From the NCBI RefSeq assembly GCF_000691225.1, contig NZ_JMSZ01000021.1, forward strand, positions 45,764-109,763: a stretch of DNA of 64,000 nt. Direction: 5' to 3'. How positions within the stretch are numbered: the first letter of the stretch is position 1; every line of letters begins with the position of its first letter. The position numbers were made by a program, and so were the translations under genes. The notes beneath the pieces were generated by a model. It was not told where the DNA came from, made no database searches, and was given only the letters and a program-made list of their open reading frames with translations. Source of the DNA: Nitrincola lacisaponensis. GTDB lineage: Bacteria; Pseudomonadota; Gammaproteobacteria; Pseudomonadales; Balneatricaceae. Positions 18,398-26,737 of this stretch are shown here, one piece after another.

Positions 18398-18462
18398 GGT
18401 AATTCAGTCTATGTCAGTCTTGGTCTTTTGAGACAATAACAACAACATCAGAGAGAACGGCT

Positions 18463-19956
18463 ATGACAAAAAAAGTACCCCTGCTTATTAATGGTGAAAT
18501 GGTCCAGAGTAAAACTCAGCACTGGATACCGGTCACCAATCCAGCAACACAGGAGGTGATTGCTGAGGTGCCGTGTGCGACACCTGATGAAGTAAACCAT
18601 GCTGTTGCAATGGCCAAGGCTGCATTCCAGACCTGGAAAGAAGTGCCTGTGTCTGACAGGGCGCGTGTGATGTTGCGTTACCAGGCTTTGCTGAAAGAGC
18701 ATCATGATGAGATTGCCACACTACTCAGTCAGGAAACGGGCAAGACGTTCGAGGATGCCAAAGGGGATGTCTGGCGTGGTATCGAGGTGGTCGAGCATGC
18801 ATGTCATATTGCTTCGCTGTCGATGGGTGAAACGGTTGAAAACGTTGCGCGTAAAGTCGACTGTTACAGCTACACCCAGCCTCTGGGTGTGTGTGTAGGC
18901 ATTACCCCGTTCAACTTTCCTGCAATGATTCCGTTATGGATGTTCCCAATGGCCATTGCCTGTGGTAACACCTTTGTCTTAAAACCATCTGAGCAAGATC
19001 CTCTGACGCCGATGCGCCTGGCGGAACTCTTCCAGCAGGCGGGTGCACCGGCGGGTTTGCTGCAAATCGTTCATGGTACCAAGGATGTGGTTGATCAGTT
19101 GTTGGTGCATCCCGATACCCCTGCTATCTCGTTTGTCGGTTCGGTTGCTGTAGGTGAACACATCTATAAGACTGGCACAGATCACATGAAACGTGTGCAG
19201 GCCTTTGCTGGTGCCAAGAACCACATGGTGATTATGCCTGATGCACAAAAATCACATGTCATTAATAACCTGGTCGGTTCATCCGTTGGTGCTGCGGGTC
19301 AGCGCTGTATGGCGATTTCAGTGGCGGTGTTTGTCGGAGCTTCACGTGAGTGGATTCCAGAGTTAACTGACGCTCTGGCCAAGGTGCGCCCCGGGGTATG
19401 GAATGATCCGCAAGCAGGCTATGGGCCTTTGATTAATCCTCAAGCTAAACAACGTGTACTCCGGTTTATTCAGGAAGGCAAGGACGCTGGTGCTGAGTGT
19501 CTGCTGGACGGTAGTGATTGCAAGGTGGACGGCTATCCTGAGGGGAACTGGATCGGGCCGACTTTCTTTAAAGGTGTCACAACCGAGATGTCTATCTATA
19601 CAGAAGAGATCTTTGGTCCGGTATTGATTGCGATTGAGGTCGATACGCTGGAGCAGGCGATTGAACTGATTAATGCCAACCCTTATGGCAACGGCACGTC
19701 GATCTTCACTGCTTCCGGTGCCGCCGCACGCAAATATCAGCATGAAATTCAGGTAGGACAGGTCGGTATTAATGTTCCTGTTCCGGTGCCTTTGCCGTTC
19801 TTCTCGTTCACTGGATGGCGTAAATCTTTCTATGGCGATCAGCATGCTTATGGCAAGCAGGCCGTGCGTTTCTATACCGAAACCAAAACCGTGACGGCAC
19901 GCTGGTTTGAAGATGATCTGGCGTCTGGGCCAAACATGACGATCCAGTTGAAATAA
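18463..19956 (+). CDS. mmsA: CoA-acylating methylmalonate-semialdehyde dehydrogenase
   Basis: A 497-residue aldehyde dehydrogenase that converts methylmalonate semialdehyde, NAD+ and CoA to propionyl-CoA and CO2, the end of valine catabolism. The MmsA-specific catalytic cysteine motif [14 protein letters not shown] is present, together with [20 protein letters not shown] and the C-terminal [19 protein letters not shown]. The length is typical. It is the first gene of a seven-gene plus-strand operon; the next gene starts 44 bases on. GAGAG precedes the ATG. Confidence 0.97.
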   Translation: MTKKVPLLINGEMVQSKTQHWIPVTNPATQEVIAEVPCATPDEVNHAVAMAKAAFQTWKEVPVSDRARVMLRYQALLKEHHDEIATLLSQETGKTFEDAKGDVWRGIEVVEHACHIASLSMGETVENVARKVDCYSYTQPLGVCVGITPFNFPAMIPLWMFPMAIACGNTFVLKPSEQDPLTPMRLAELFQQAGAPAGLLQIVHGTKDVVDQLLVHPDTPAISFVGSVAVGEHIYKTGTDHMKRVQAFAGAKNHMVIMPDAQKSHVINNLVGSSVGAAGQRCMAISVAVFVGASREWIPELTDALAKVRPGVWNDPQAGYGPLINPQAKQRVLRFIQEGKDAGAECLLDGSDCKVDGYPEGNWIGPTFFKGVTTEMSIYTEEIFGPVLIAIEVDTLEQAIELINANPYGNGTSIFTASGAAARKYQHEIQVGQVGINVPVPVPLPFFSFTGWRKSFYGDQHAYGKQAVRFYTETKTVTARWFEDDLASGPNMTIQLK

Positions 19957-20000
19957 GTCATTTGAGCCGCCGTTAATCTTGGCTGCTTCTGGAGGCAGGA

Positions 20001-21155
20001 ATGGATTTTGAACTGAATGAAGATCAGATTGCGTTTGCCGATATGGCGACAGCATTTGCGCGTAATGAGCTGGAGCCCTTTGCGGCTGAGTGGGATCAGA
20101 CATCCTTTTTTCCTCTGGATGTGATTCGCAAGGCAGGCGAGATGGGCTTTGCTTCCATCTACTCGCCAGAGGCTGTAGGGGGGCTGGGACTGAGTCGTCT
20201 GGATGCCAGCATCATTTTCGAGCGTCTGGCCATGGGGTGTACCGCCACCACGGCCTATCTCACCATCCATAATATGGTGACCTGGATGGTGACCAGCTTT
20301 GCCCGGCCTGAAGTGATCGAAGCCTATGCGGCGGATCTGGTGTCTGCTGCCAGGCTGGGTTCTTACTGTTTAACCGAGCCGAATGCAGGCTCGGATGCAG
20401 CATCGCTTAAAACCACGGCGCAACGTGATGGGGACCACTATCTGCTGAATGGCAGCAAGGTGTTTATTTCCGGTGCGGGAAGTACCGATGTGCTGGTGGT
20501 GATGGCCAGAACGGGTGGTTCGGGTGCCCGTGGTATATCCGCATTTGTAGTGGATGCCCGTAGTGAAGGCATTACCTATGGTCGCTGTGAAGACAAAATG
20601 GGGTGGAACTGTCAGCCTACCCGCATGATTACCTTTGATAACGTCAAAGTCCCTGCCAATCACCTGCTCAGCGAGGAGGGCGATGGCTTTGTGCTGGCGA
20701 TGAAAGGGCTGGATGGTGGGCGTATCAATATTGCTTCCTGTTCAGTGGGCACGGCGCAACAAGCGTTGAATCTGGCGCGTAACTATTTGCTGGAGCGCAA
20801 GCAGTTTGGTAAGCCGATAGGTGAGTTTCAGGGGCTGCAGTTCCGCTTGGCAGACATGGCTACTGAACTGGTTGCTGCCAGACAGATGGTTCGGCTTGCT
20901 GCGTGCAAACTGGATTCACAACATCCTGATGCCACCACCTATTGCGCCATGGCGAAGCGCTTCGCAACCGATGCAGGGTTCCGTGTCTGTGATGAAGCCC
21001 TGCAGCTTTTCGGGGGGTATGGATACATCAAGGAATATCCGCTGGAGCGCTTTGTACGTGATACCCGTGTACATCGAATTCTGGAAGGTACCAATGAGGT
21101 GATGCGGGTGATTATCGGCCGCCGCCTGCTCGCCGATAGTGACAGTGAATTTTAG
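20001..21155 (+). CDS. Acyl-CoA dehydrogenase, probably isobutyryl-CoA specific
   Basis: A 384-residue FAD enzyme. Signatures are CLTEPNAGSDAASLKTTA and LFGGYGYIKEYPLERFVRD, with the catalytic glutamate in LEGTNEVMRVIIG, the common C-terminal position and unlike that of the liuA product. In the valine pathway it should oxidise isobutyryl-CoA to methacrylyl-CoA. The placement between mmsA and the enoyl-CoA hydratase supports this; 2-methylbutanoyl-CoA from isoleucine may be a second substrate. GGAGGCAGGA precedes its ATG, giving one of the strongest ribosome sites in the operon. Confidence 0.92.
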   Translation: MDFELNEDQIAFADMATAFARNELEPFAAEWDQTSFFPLDVIRKAGEMGFASIYSPEAVGGLGLSRLDASIIFERLAMGCTATTAYLTIHNMVTWMVTSFARPEVIEAYAADLVSAARLGSYCLTEPNAGSDAASLKTTAQRDGDHYLLNGSKVFISGAGSTDVLVVMARTGGSGARGISAFVVDARSEGITYGRCEDKMGWNCQPTRMITFDNVKVPANHLLSEEGDGFVLAMKGLDGGRINIASCSVGTAQQALNLARNYLLERKQFGKPIGEFQGLQFRLADMATELVAARQMVRLAACKLDSQHPDATTYCAMAKRFATDAGFRVCDEALQLFGGYGYIKEYPLERFVRDTRVHRILEGTNEVMRVIIGRRLLADSDSEF

Positions 21156-21164
21156 GAGTTCATC

Positions 21165-21941
21165 ATGACTGATAGTTTGTTGCTCGAAAAGCGTGGTCAT
21201 ATTGCCATTCTGACCATGAACAACCTTCCGGCCAACACCTGGACGGCAGAGAGTTTGCAGGCACTGATCGATATCGTTGAGGCGCTGAATGCCGACCCGA
21301 ATATCTGGAGTCTGGTGTTGACCAGTGCCAGTGACAAGTTTTTTTCAGCAGGTGCTGATCTGAAGCTGTTTGCGGATGGCAACCGTGAGATGGCTCATTC
21401 GATGGCCGTGTTGTTTGGGCGTGCCTTTGAAATTCTGAGTCAGTTCAGAGGGGTGTCCATAGCGGCGATCAATGGCTGGGCCATGGGCGGTGGACTTGAG
21501 GTCGCCCTGGCTTGTGATCTTCGTGTTGCAGAAGAACAGGCAAAAATGGCGCTTCCTGAAGCCAAAGTCGGGTTGCTGCCCTGTGCTGGCGGAACCCAGA
21601 ACCTGACCCTGTTGGTGGGGGAGGGCTGGGCCAAGCGCATGATTTTGTGTGGTGAACAGGTCGATGCTCAAAAAGCGGAAAAAATTGGCCTGATCGAAGA
21701 GGTGGTCCCTCGGGGAGAGGCGTTCAATCGGGCGCTGGCCCTGGCCGAGCAAGCCTGTCAGCAAAGTCCTTCGTCTCTGAAAGCCTGTAAAAAACTGATT
21801 CAAAACAATCGTCATATGCCTTTCGCTCAGGGATATATTCTGGAACGTGAGTGGTTTGTCGATCTGTTTAACACAGATGATCAGCGTGAAGGTGTCAACG
21901 CCTTCCTTGAAAAGCGTAAGCCCGAGTGGAAAAACCGCTAA
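21165..21941 (+). CDS. Enoyl-CoA hydratase of the valine operon
   Basis: A 258-residue crotonase-fold enzyme. The oxyanion-hole segments are SDKFFSAGADLKLFADG and INGWAMGGGLEVALACD, and the acidic catalytic region is ALPEAKVGLLPCAGGTQNL. In this operon it should hydrate methacrylyl-CoA to 3-hydroxyisobutyryl-CoA. It begins 9 bases after the dehydrogenase stop, behind an AGGAG site, so the two are probably coupled. Other short enoyl-CoA substrates cannot be excluded. Confidence 0.92.
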   Translation: MTDSLLLEKRGHIAILTMNNLPANTWTAESLQALIDIVEALNADPNIWSLVLTSASDKFFSAGADLKLFADGNREMAHSMAVLFGRAFEILSQFRGVSIAAINGWAMGGGLEVALACDLRVAEEQAKMALPEAKVGLLPCAGGTQNLTLLVGEGWAKRMILCGEQVDAQKAEKIGLIEEVVPRGEAFNRALALAEQACQQSPSSLKACKKLIQNNRHMPFAQGYILEREWFVDLFNTDDQREGVNAFLEKRKPEWKNR

Positions 21942-21966
21942 GCGATGAATTCAAAAGGAGTCACAC

Positions 21967-23073
21967 ATGAGTAGTGTGTTGTTTTTTGAACATGCCGCTT
22001 CGGGGCATGCGCGTATTGCCGAGATTCGCCTGAATGCGGAAAAAAGCCTGAATGCACTGACGTTGGACATGATCGATTTGATCCTGCCTCAACTCCAGCG
22101 CTGGAAAGATGACCCTGATATCTGTGCGGTGTTTTTAGACAGTGAAGGTAGCAAAGCCTTTTGCGCAGGTGGCGATGTGGTCAAACTCTATCGTGCCATC
22201 ACTGATGAGACAGACAGCCGTTTTCCGGTGGACTTTTTTACACGTGAATACCGTCTGGACTATCTGCTGCATACCTACCCTAAACCGGTGATCTGCTGGG
22301 GAAGCGGGATAGTTATGGGCGGCGGCATGGGGCTTTTGAGTGGATGCAGCCACCGCATAGTGACCGAAACTTCACATTTGGCTATGCCGGAAGTCACTAT
22401 CGGCCTATACCCGGATGTGGGTGGCAGCTGGTTTCTGAACAGAATGCCAGGTGCCAACGGATTGTTTTTGGGCCTGACAGGGAATCCGGTCAATGCGGCA
22501 GATGCCCTGTTTCTCGGCCTGGCAGATCGGGCGATTCGGCAGGAATATCGGGAAACACTGCTCGATCAGTTATTGATGGCTCCCTGGCACAGTGCCTCGC
22601 CGGAACAGCTGGTTGGCGAAATACTGCGCAAGCTGGAACGGCAATCTGCAGATACCTTTGATCAGATGTCGGCCCCTATCAAAGCGCATCAGGCGATGAT
22701 TCGTCAATTAATGGATCACCATAGCCTGTCAGAAATCCTGCAGGCTTTCGACCAACTTGATACACAAGACCCCTGGCTGCAGAGAGCACGTAAGGCGGTG
22801 CTTAAGGGCAGTCCGCTGTCGATTCATATCATTGCCAGACAGCTGCAGCGTTGTCGGCATTTGTCACTGAAACAGGTTTTCCAGAAAGAGCTGGATCTGT
22901 CAGTACAGTGTTGCCGACATGGCGAGTTTGCTGAGGGTGTTCGCGCTTTATTGATTGATAAAGACCAGCAACCCAAGTGGCGCTTCAGCAAGCTGGAGGA
23001 GGTGGAGTCTGCCTATGTAGATCAACTCTTCGAGTCGCCCTGGGCTGATGATCATCCCCTCAAAGATTTATAA
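21967..23073 (+). CDS. 3-Hydroxyisobutyryl-CoA hydrolase
   Basis: A 368-residue member of the crotonase superfamily, about 100 residues longer than a hydratase. The hydrolase group is marked by SKAFCAGGDVVKLYRAI, SGIVMGGGMGLLSGCSHRIV and MPEVTIGLYPDVGGSWFLNR, plus a C-terminal ECH_2 extension. It releases 3-hydroxyisobutyrate from its CoA ester, a step that keeps reactive methacrylyl-CoA low. It is placed exactly between the hydratase and mmsB, the order of the reactions. AAGGAG precedes the ATG. Confidence 0.94.
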   Translation: MSSVLFFEHAASGHARIAEIRLNAEKSLNALTLDMIDLILPQLQRWKDDPDICAVFLDSEGSKAFCAGGDVVKLYRAITDETDSRFPVDFFTREYRLDYLLHTYPKPVICWGSGIVMGGGMGLLSGCSHRIVTETSHLAMPEVTIGLYPDVGGSWFLNRMPGANGLFLGLTGNPVNAADALFLGLADRAIRQEYRETLLDQLLMAPWHSASPEQLVGEILRKLERQSADTFDQMSAPIKAHQAMIRQLMDHHSLSEILQAFDQLDTQDPWLQRARKAVLKGSPLSIHIIARQLQRCRHLSLKQVFQKELDLSVQCCRHGEFAEGVRALLIDKDQQPKWRFSKLEEVESAYVDQLFESPWADDHPLKDL

Positions 23074-23117
23074 GACCTATCTATAACCTGACAAGAACAA
23101 CAAGAGGTTTCAAGCAT

Positions 23118-24002
23118 ATGGCTAGTATTGGATTTATCGGTTTAGGAAATATGGGTGGCCCGATGGCCGCGAATCTGGTCAAGGCAGGCCATCAGGTACA
23201 GGCATTTGATCTGTCTGCTGATGCACTGAGTATCGCTGAGCAGGCTGGGTGTCAGGTAACGAGATCAGCTCAGGATGCGGTAACCGATGCGGCGATTGTC
23301 ATCACCATGTTACCGGCAGGAAAGCATGTTAAGCACCTGCTGATTGAGAGTGAACAGGCACTGTTTGACGCCCTCTCTCCCGGGGCTCTGGTGATCGACT
23401 GCTCTACGATTGATGCACAGACTGCGCGTGAGATTGCGGCAGTGGCTCAGCAACGCCAGATCGATTTTGTCGATGCGCCTGTGTCCGGGGGTGTCGGTGG
23501 TGCACAAGCCGGAACTTTAACATTTATTGTTGGGGGTTCTCAGGCGCAATATGCGACGGCACTGCCAATACTTCAGGGGATGGGCAAGAATATTTTTCAT
23601 GCGGGTGACCACGGTGCAGGCCAGGTCGCGAAAGCCTGTAATAACATGATGCTGGCCATTCTCATGGCTGGTACTTGTGAGGCCTTGAGCATGGGCATCA
23701 AAAACGGTCTTGATCCTGCAGTGCTCTCCGAGATCATGAAACAAAGTTCAGGGAATAACTGGGCTTTGCAGGTGTATAACCCGGTTCCGGGAGTGATGGA
23801 GAATGTGCCGGCTTCGCGTGACTATCAGGGTGGTTTTCAGGTTGATCTGATGTTCAAGGACCTGGGACTTGCCATGGATTTAAGTCAGCAAAGCGCGGCA
23901 GCAACCCCGATGGGCTCAGCAGCACGCGCGTTATTCAATCTGCATAAAAGCCAGGGCAATGGCGGTCTGGATTTTTCAAGTCTGATACGTTTATACCAAT
24001 AA
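23118..24002 (+). CDS. mmsB: 3-Hydroxyisobutyrate dehydrogenase
   Basis: A 294-residue beta-hydroxyacid dehydrogenase that oxidises 3-hydroxyisobutyrate to methylmalonate semialdehyde with NAD+. The Rossmann fingerprint GFIGLGNMGGPMAANLVKAG opens the protein; substrate binding is shown by DAPVSGGVGGAQAGTLTFIVG and the catalytic lysine by VAKACNNMMLAI. The length is normal. Its product is the substrate of MmsA at the head of the operon, so the operon covers isobutyryl-CoA to propionyl-CoA. Confidence 0.96.
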   Translation: MASIGFIGLGNMGGPMAANLVKAGHQVQAFDLSADALSIAEQAGCQVTRSAQDAVTDAAIVITMLPAGKHVKHLLIESEQALFDALSPGALVIDCSTIDAQTAREIAAVAQQRQIDFVDAPVSGGVGGAQAGTLTFIVGGSQAQYATALPILQGMGKNIFHAGDHGAGQVAKACNNMMLAILMAGTCEALSMGIKNGLDPAVLSEIMKQSSGNNWALQVYNPVPGVMENVPASRDYQGGFQVDLMFKDLGLAMDLSQQSAAATPMGSAARALFNLHKSQGNGGLDFSSLIRLYQ

Positions 24003-24025
24003 AATAACAATAACGAGGCAGGGAT

Positions 24026-25918
24026 ATGTCTTATCAACACCGCTATGAGGCGAGCCTTGGCGACCCCTCCGCCTATTGGGCTGAGCAAGCAGAGGCGATT
24101 GACTGGTTCAGACCACCGACGCAGATGGCAGGCCAGACTGATTATGGCACCTTTCATTGGTATGCTGATGGTGAACTCAATATCAGCTATCTCGCTTTGG
24201 ATAAGCAGGTGGCTGAAGGTCGAGGTGATCAGGTAGCGCTCTATTATGATTCACCTGTCACCCGGACCCAGCAGGCGATAACCTTTGCCAGCCTGCTTGA
24301 TCAGGTTGCCCTGTTTGCAGGGGCCTTGCGCAGAAAGGGCGTGGCACAAGGTGATCGTGTGGTGATTTACATGCCGATGATACCTGAGGCCGCTGTAGCG
24401 ATGCTGGCCTGCGCCCGCATCGGTGCTGTTCACTCTGTGGTGTTTGGTGGTTTTGCCGCTAATGAACTGGCCATCCGCATCGATGATGCAGAACCCAAAG
24501 TCATACTGACAGCTTCCTGCGGTATCGAATTTGACAAGACCCTTGCTTATAAACCGCTGGTCGACAAAGCACTGGCACTGGCCGCTCATCAGCCTGAATT
24601 CACTGTTGTGTATCAGCGACCACAGCTGCAGGCCGAACTTCAGGCCGGTCGTGATATTGACTGGCAGGTGTTTCAGCAAGGAGCAAAACCAGCGGCTGCG
24701 GTGGTAGTGAAAGGCAGTGATCCGCTCTATATTCTGTATACCTCCGGCACAACGGGTCAGCCCAAGGGAATTGTACGTGATACTGGAGGCTATGCTGTTG
24801 CGTTAAAGTTTGCCCTGCAGCATGTCTATGGCATGAATCCTGGCGATGTCTGGTGGGGTGCATCGGATATTGGTTGGGTCGTGGGGCATTCGTTTATTGT
24901 CTATGGTCCACTCATGGGAGGGTGCAGCTCTATTTTCTATGAGGGGAAACCGGTGCGAACGCCCGATGCAGGTGCTTTTTGGCGTGTCATCAGTGAATAC
25001 CGGGTCAATTCAATGTTTTGTGCGCCCACAGCCTACCGTGCTATTCGGAAAGAAGATCCGCAAGGAGAGCTGGCCAGGGCGTATGATCTGAGCAGTTTGC
25101 GCTGGATTTTTGTCGCGGGTGAAAAACTTGATAGCAGCACCTGCCAATGGCTCAGTGACTTGCTGCAGGTTCCCGTGTTGGACCACTGGTGGCAGACAGA
25201 GTCGGGCTGGCCGATGACGGCTCCGATGATGGGGTGGCCGGAGCCATCAGAGGCCCGGTCGGGATCAACCAATAAACCGATACCTGGCTATGATATTCGT
25301 ATTCTGGATGATGAAGGTCATGAGCTTCCAGACGGACAAACGGGAAATATTTGTATCAAGCTGCCTTTGCCTCCCGGCTTTGCATGGGGTATCTGGAATA
25401 ATAATGAACGTTTCCGGCAGTCCTACCTGACGACCTTCCCGGGGTTTTATCATACCGGCGATGGTGGCTATAAGGATGCGGATGGATACATCTATATTAC
25501 CGGTCGCACCGATGATGTCATCAATGTGGCGGGTCATCGGTTGTCAACGGGCGAGATGGAAGAGGTGGTTTCATCTCATCCGATGGTTGCCGAATGTGCT
25601 GTGATAGGTGTTGAGGATGCGATCAAAGGGCAGATCCCTCTGGCATTAGTGGTACTCAAGGTCGATGTGGACATTGCTGCCAGTGAGTTGGAAACGCAGC
25701 TGGTTCAACGTGTCAGGGAGCAAGTCGGTGCTGTGGCATGTTTTCGTCATGCGGTTCTGGTTGCACGCTTGCCGAAGACGCGTTCAGGAAAAATATTACG
25801 TGCAGTGTTAAGAAAAATGGCGACCAGTCAGGCTTATGCCATGCCATCTACGATTGATGATGCAACGATATTGCCTGAAATAGAAGATGCGTTAAAACAG
25901 GCCGGTTTTATAGACTAA
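24026..25918 (+). CDS. prpE: Propionate-CoA ligase (PrpE-like)
   Basis: A 630-residue AMP-forming synthetase of the acetyl/propionyl-CoA group. It has the N-terminal ACAS_N segment, YTSGTTGQPKGIVRD, DHWWQTESGWPM, the CoA-side motif GRTDDVINVAGHRLSTGE and the C-terminal catalytic lysine in PKTRSGKILRAVLRK. The IVRDTGGYAVALK and WGASDIGWVVGHSF segments favour propionate over acetate. Valine breakdown gives propionyl-CoA directly, so the enzyme may recapture free propionate or isobutyrate. The start follows mmsB by 23 bases. Confidence 0.88.
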   Translation: MSYQHRYEASLGDPSAYWAEQAEAIDWFRPPTQMAGQTDYGTFHWYADGELNISYLALDKQVAEGRGDQVALYYDSPVTRTQQAITFASLLDQVALFAGALRRKGVAQGDRVVIYMPMIPEAAVAMLACARIGAVHSVVFGGFAANELAIRIDDAEPKVILTASCGIEFDKTLAYKPLVDKALALAAHQPEFTVVYQRPQLQAELQAGRDIDWQVFQQGAKPAAAVVVKGSDPLYILYTSGTTGQPKGIVRDTGGYAVALKFALQHVYGMNPGDVWWGASDIGWVVGHSFIVYGPLMGGCSSIFYEGKPVRTPDAGAFWRVISEYRVNSMFCAPTAYRAIRKEDPQGELARAYDLSSLRWIFVAGEKLDSSTCQWLSDLLQVPVLDHWWQTESGWPMTAPMMGWPEPSEARSGSTNKPIPGYDIRILDDEGHELPDGQTGNICIKLPLPPGFAWGIWNNNERFRQSYLTTFPGFYHTGDGGYKDADGYIYITGRTDDVINVAGHRLSTGEMEEVVSSHPMVAECAVIGVEDAIKGQIPLALVVLKVDVDIAASELETQLVQRVREQVGAVACFRHAVLVARLPKTRSGKILRAVLRKMATSQAYAMPSTIDDATILPEIEDALKQAGFID

Positions 25919-25962
25919 TGTACATGCTATACGTCAGTTGATGCGTACTGAGGAAATTTGTG

Positions 25963-26724
25963 ATGCAAATCAAAGATAAAGTGTTTGTGATTACTGGCGG
26001 TGCCCGAGGACTGGGTGCCGGGATGGCATCTCACCTGGTCGGGTTGGGAGGTCAGGTAGCGTTAATTGATCTGGAGGCAGAGCAGGTTAGTCAGACGGCT
26101 GAACAGCTCGTCTCAGCGGGGGGGCGCTGTCGGGGGTATGCTTGTGATATCACGGATGAATCACAGGTTGAAGCAACCTTTGCACAAATCCGTGCTGATT
26201 TTGGCGGTATTCATGGTTTGGTGAATAACGCCGGGTTGATGCGCGATGGCATGCTGATCAAGGTTAAGGATGGCAAGTTGGTCGACAAGATGTCTTATGA
26301 ACAGTGGAACAGTGTCATCAATGTGAATCTGACCGGCAGCTTTCTGTGTGGCAGAGAGGCTGCCGGGATCATGGCAGAGCAGGGCGAGGGCGGTGTAATT
26401 GTCAATGTCTCTTCTGTGTCGCGGGCGGGTAATGCCGGTCAAACCAACTACTCTGCGACCAAATCGGGAGTTGCAACCCTGGTGGTGAGCTGGGCCAAAG
26501 AGCTGGCACGTTATGGCATTCGTGTCGGCGGTATTGCTCCGGGGGTGATTGCCACTGATATGACGGCACAAATGAAGCCAGAAGCCATTGAGCGAATGCT
26601 GTCGGCCGTGCCTTTGCGTCGCCTGGGTGAAGTCGCAGAGATGGCGCATACCCTGCAATACATTATCGAAAATGACTTCTTTACCGGTCGTATTATCGAG
26701 ATGGATGGTGGTCTGCGTATCTGA
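25963..26724 (+). CDS. Short-chain dehydrogenase/reductase, last gene of the mms operon
   Basis: A 253-residue classical SDR. It has the NAD(P)-binding TGGARGLGAGMASHLV, the NNAG motif (LVNNAGLMRDGML), the catalytic serine region VNVSSVSRAGNAGQ, and YSATKSGVATL with Tyr and Lys. The acidic residue after the second strand (ALIDLEAEQV) indicates NAD(H). It might oxidise a 2-methyl-3-hydroxyacyl-CoA of the isoleucine branch, since the cluster otherwise lacks that step; this is inference. The ATG at 25963, behind GAGGA, is chosen over the GTG just before it. It converges on the kinase gene with 13 bases between stops. Confidence 0.88.
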   Translation: MQIKDKVFVITGGARGLGAGMASHLVGLGGQVALIDLEAEQVSQTAEQLVSAGGRCRGYACDITDESQVEATFAQIRADFGGIHGLVNNAGLMRDGMLIKVKDGKLVDKMSYEQWNSVINVNLTGSFLCGREAAGIMAEQGEGGVIVNVSSVSRAGNAGQTNYSATKSGVATLVVSWAKELARYGIRVGGIAPGVIATDMTAQMKPEAIERMLSAVPLRRLGEVAEMAHTLQYIIENDFFTGRIIEMDGGLRI

Positions 26725-26737
26725 ACCGATACATCAC

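Noticed and set aside
19363..20103. Long minus-strand open frame of 246 codons opposite mmsA
   Set aside because: It crosses mmsA and the start of the acyl-CoA dehydrogenase, both certain genes; its product has no recognisable domain and no ribosome site.
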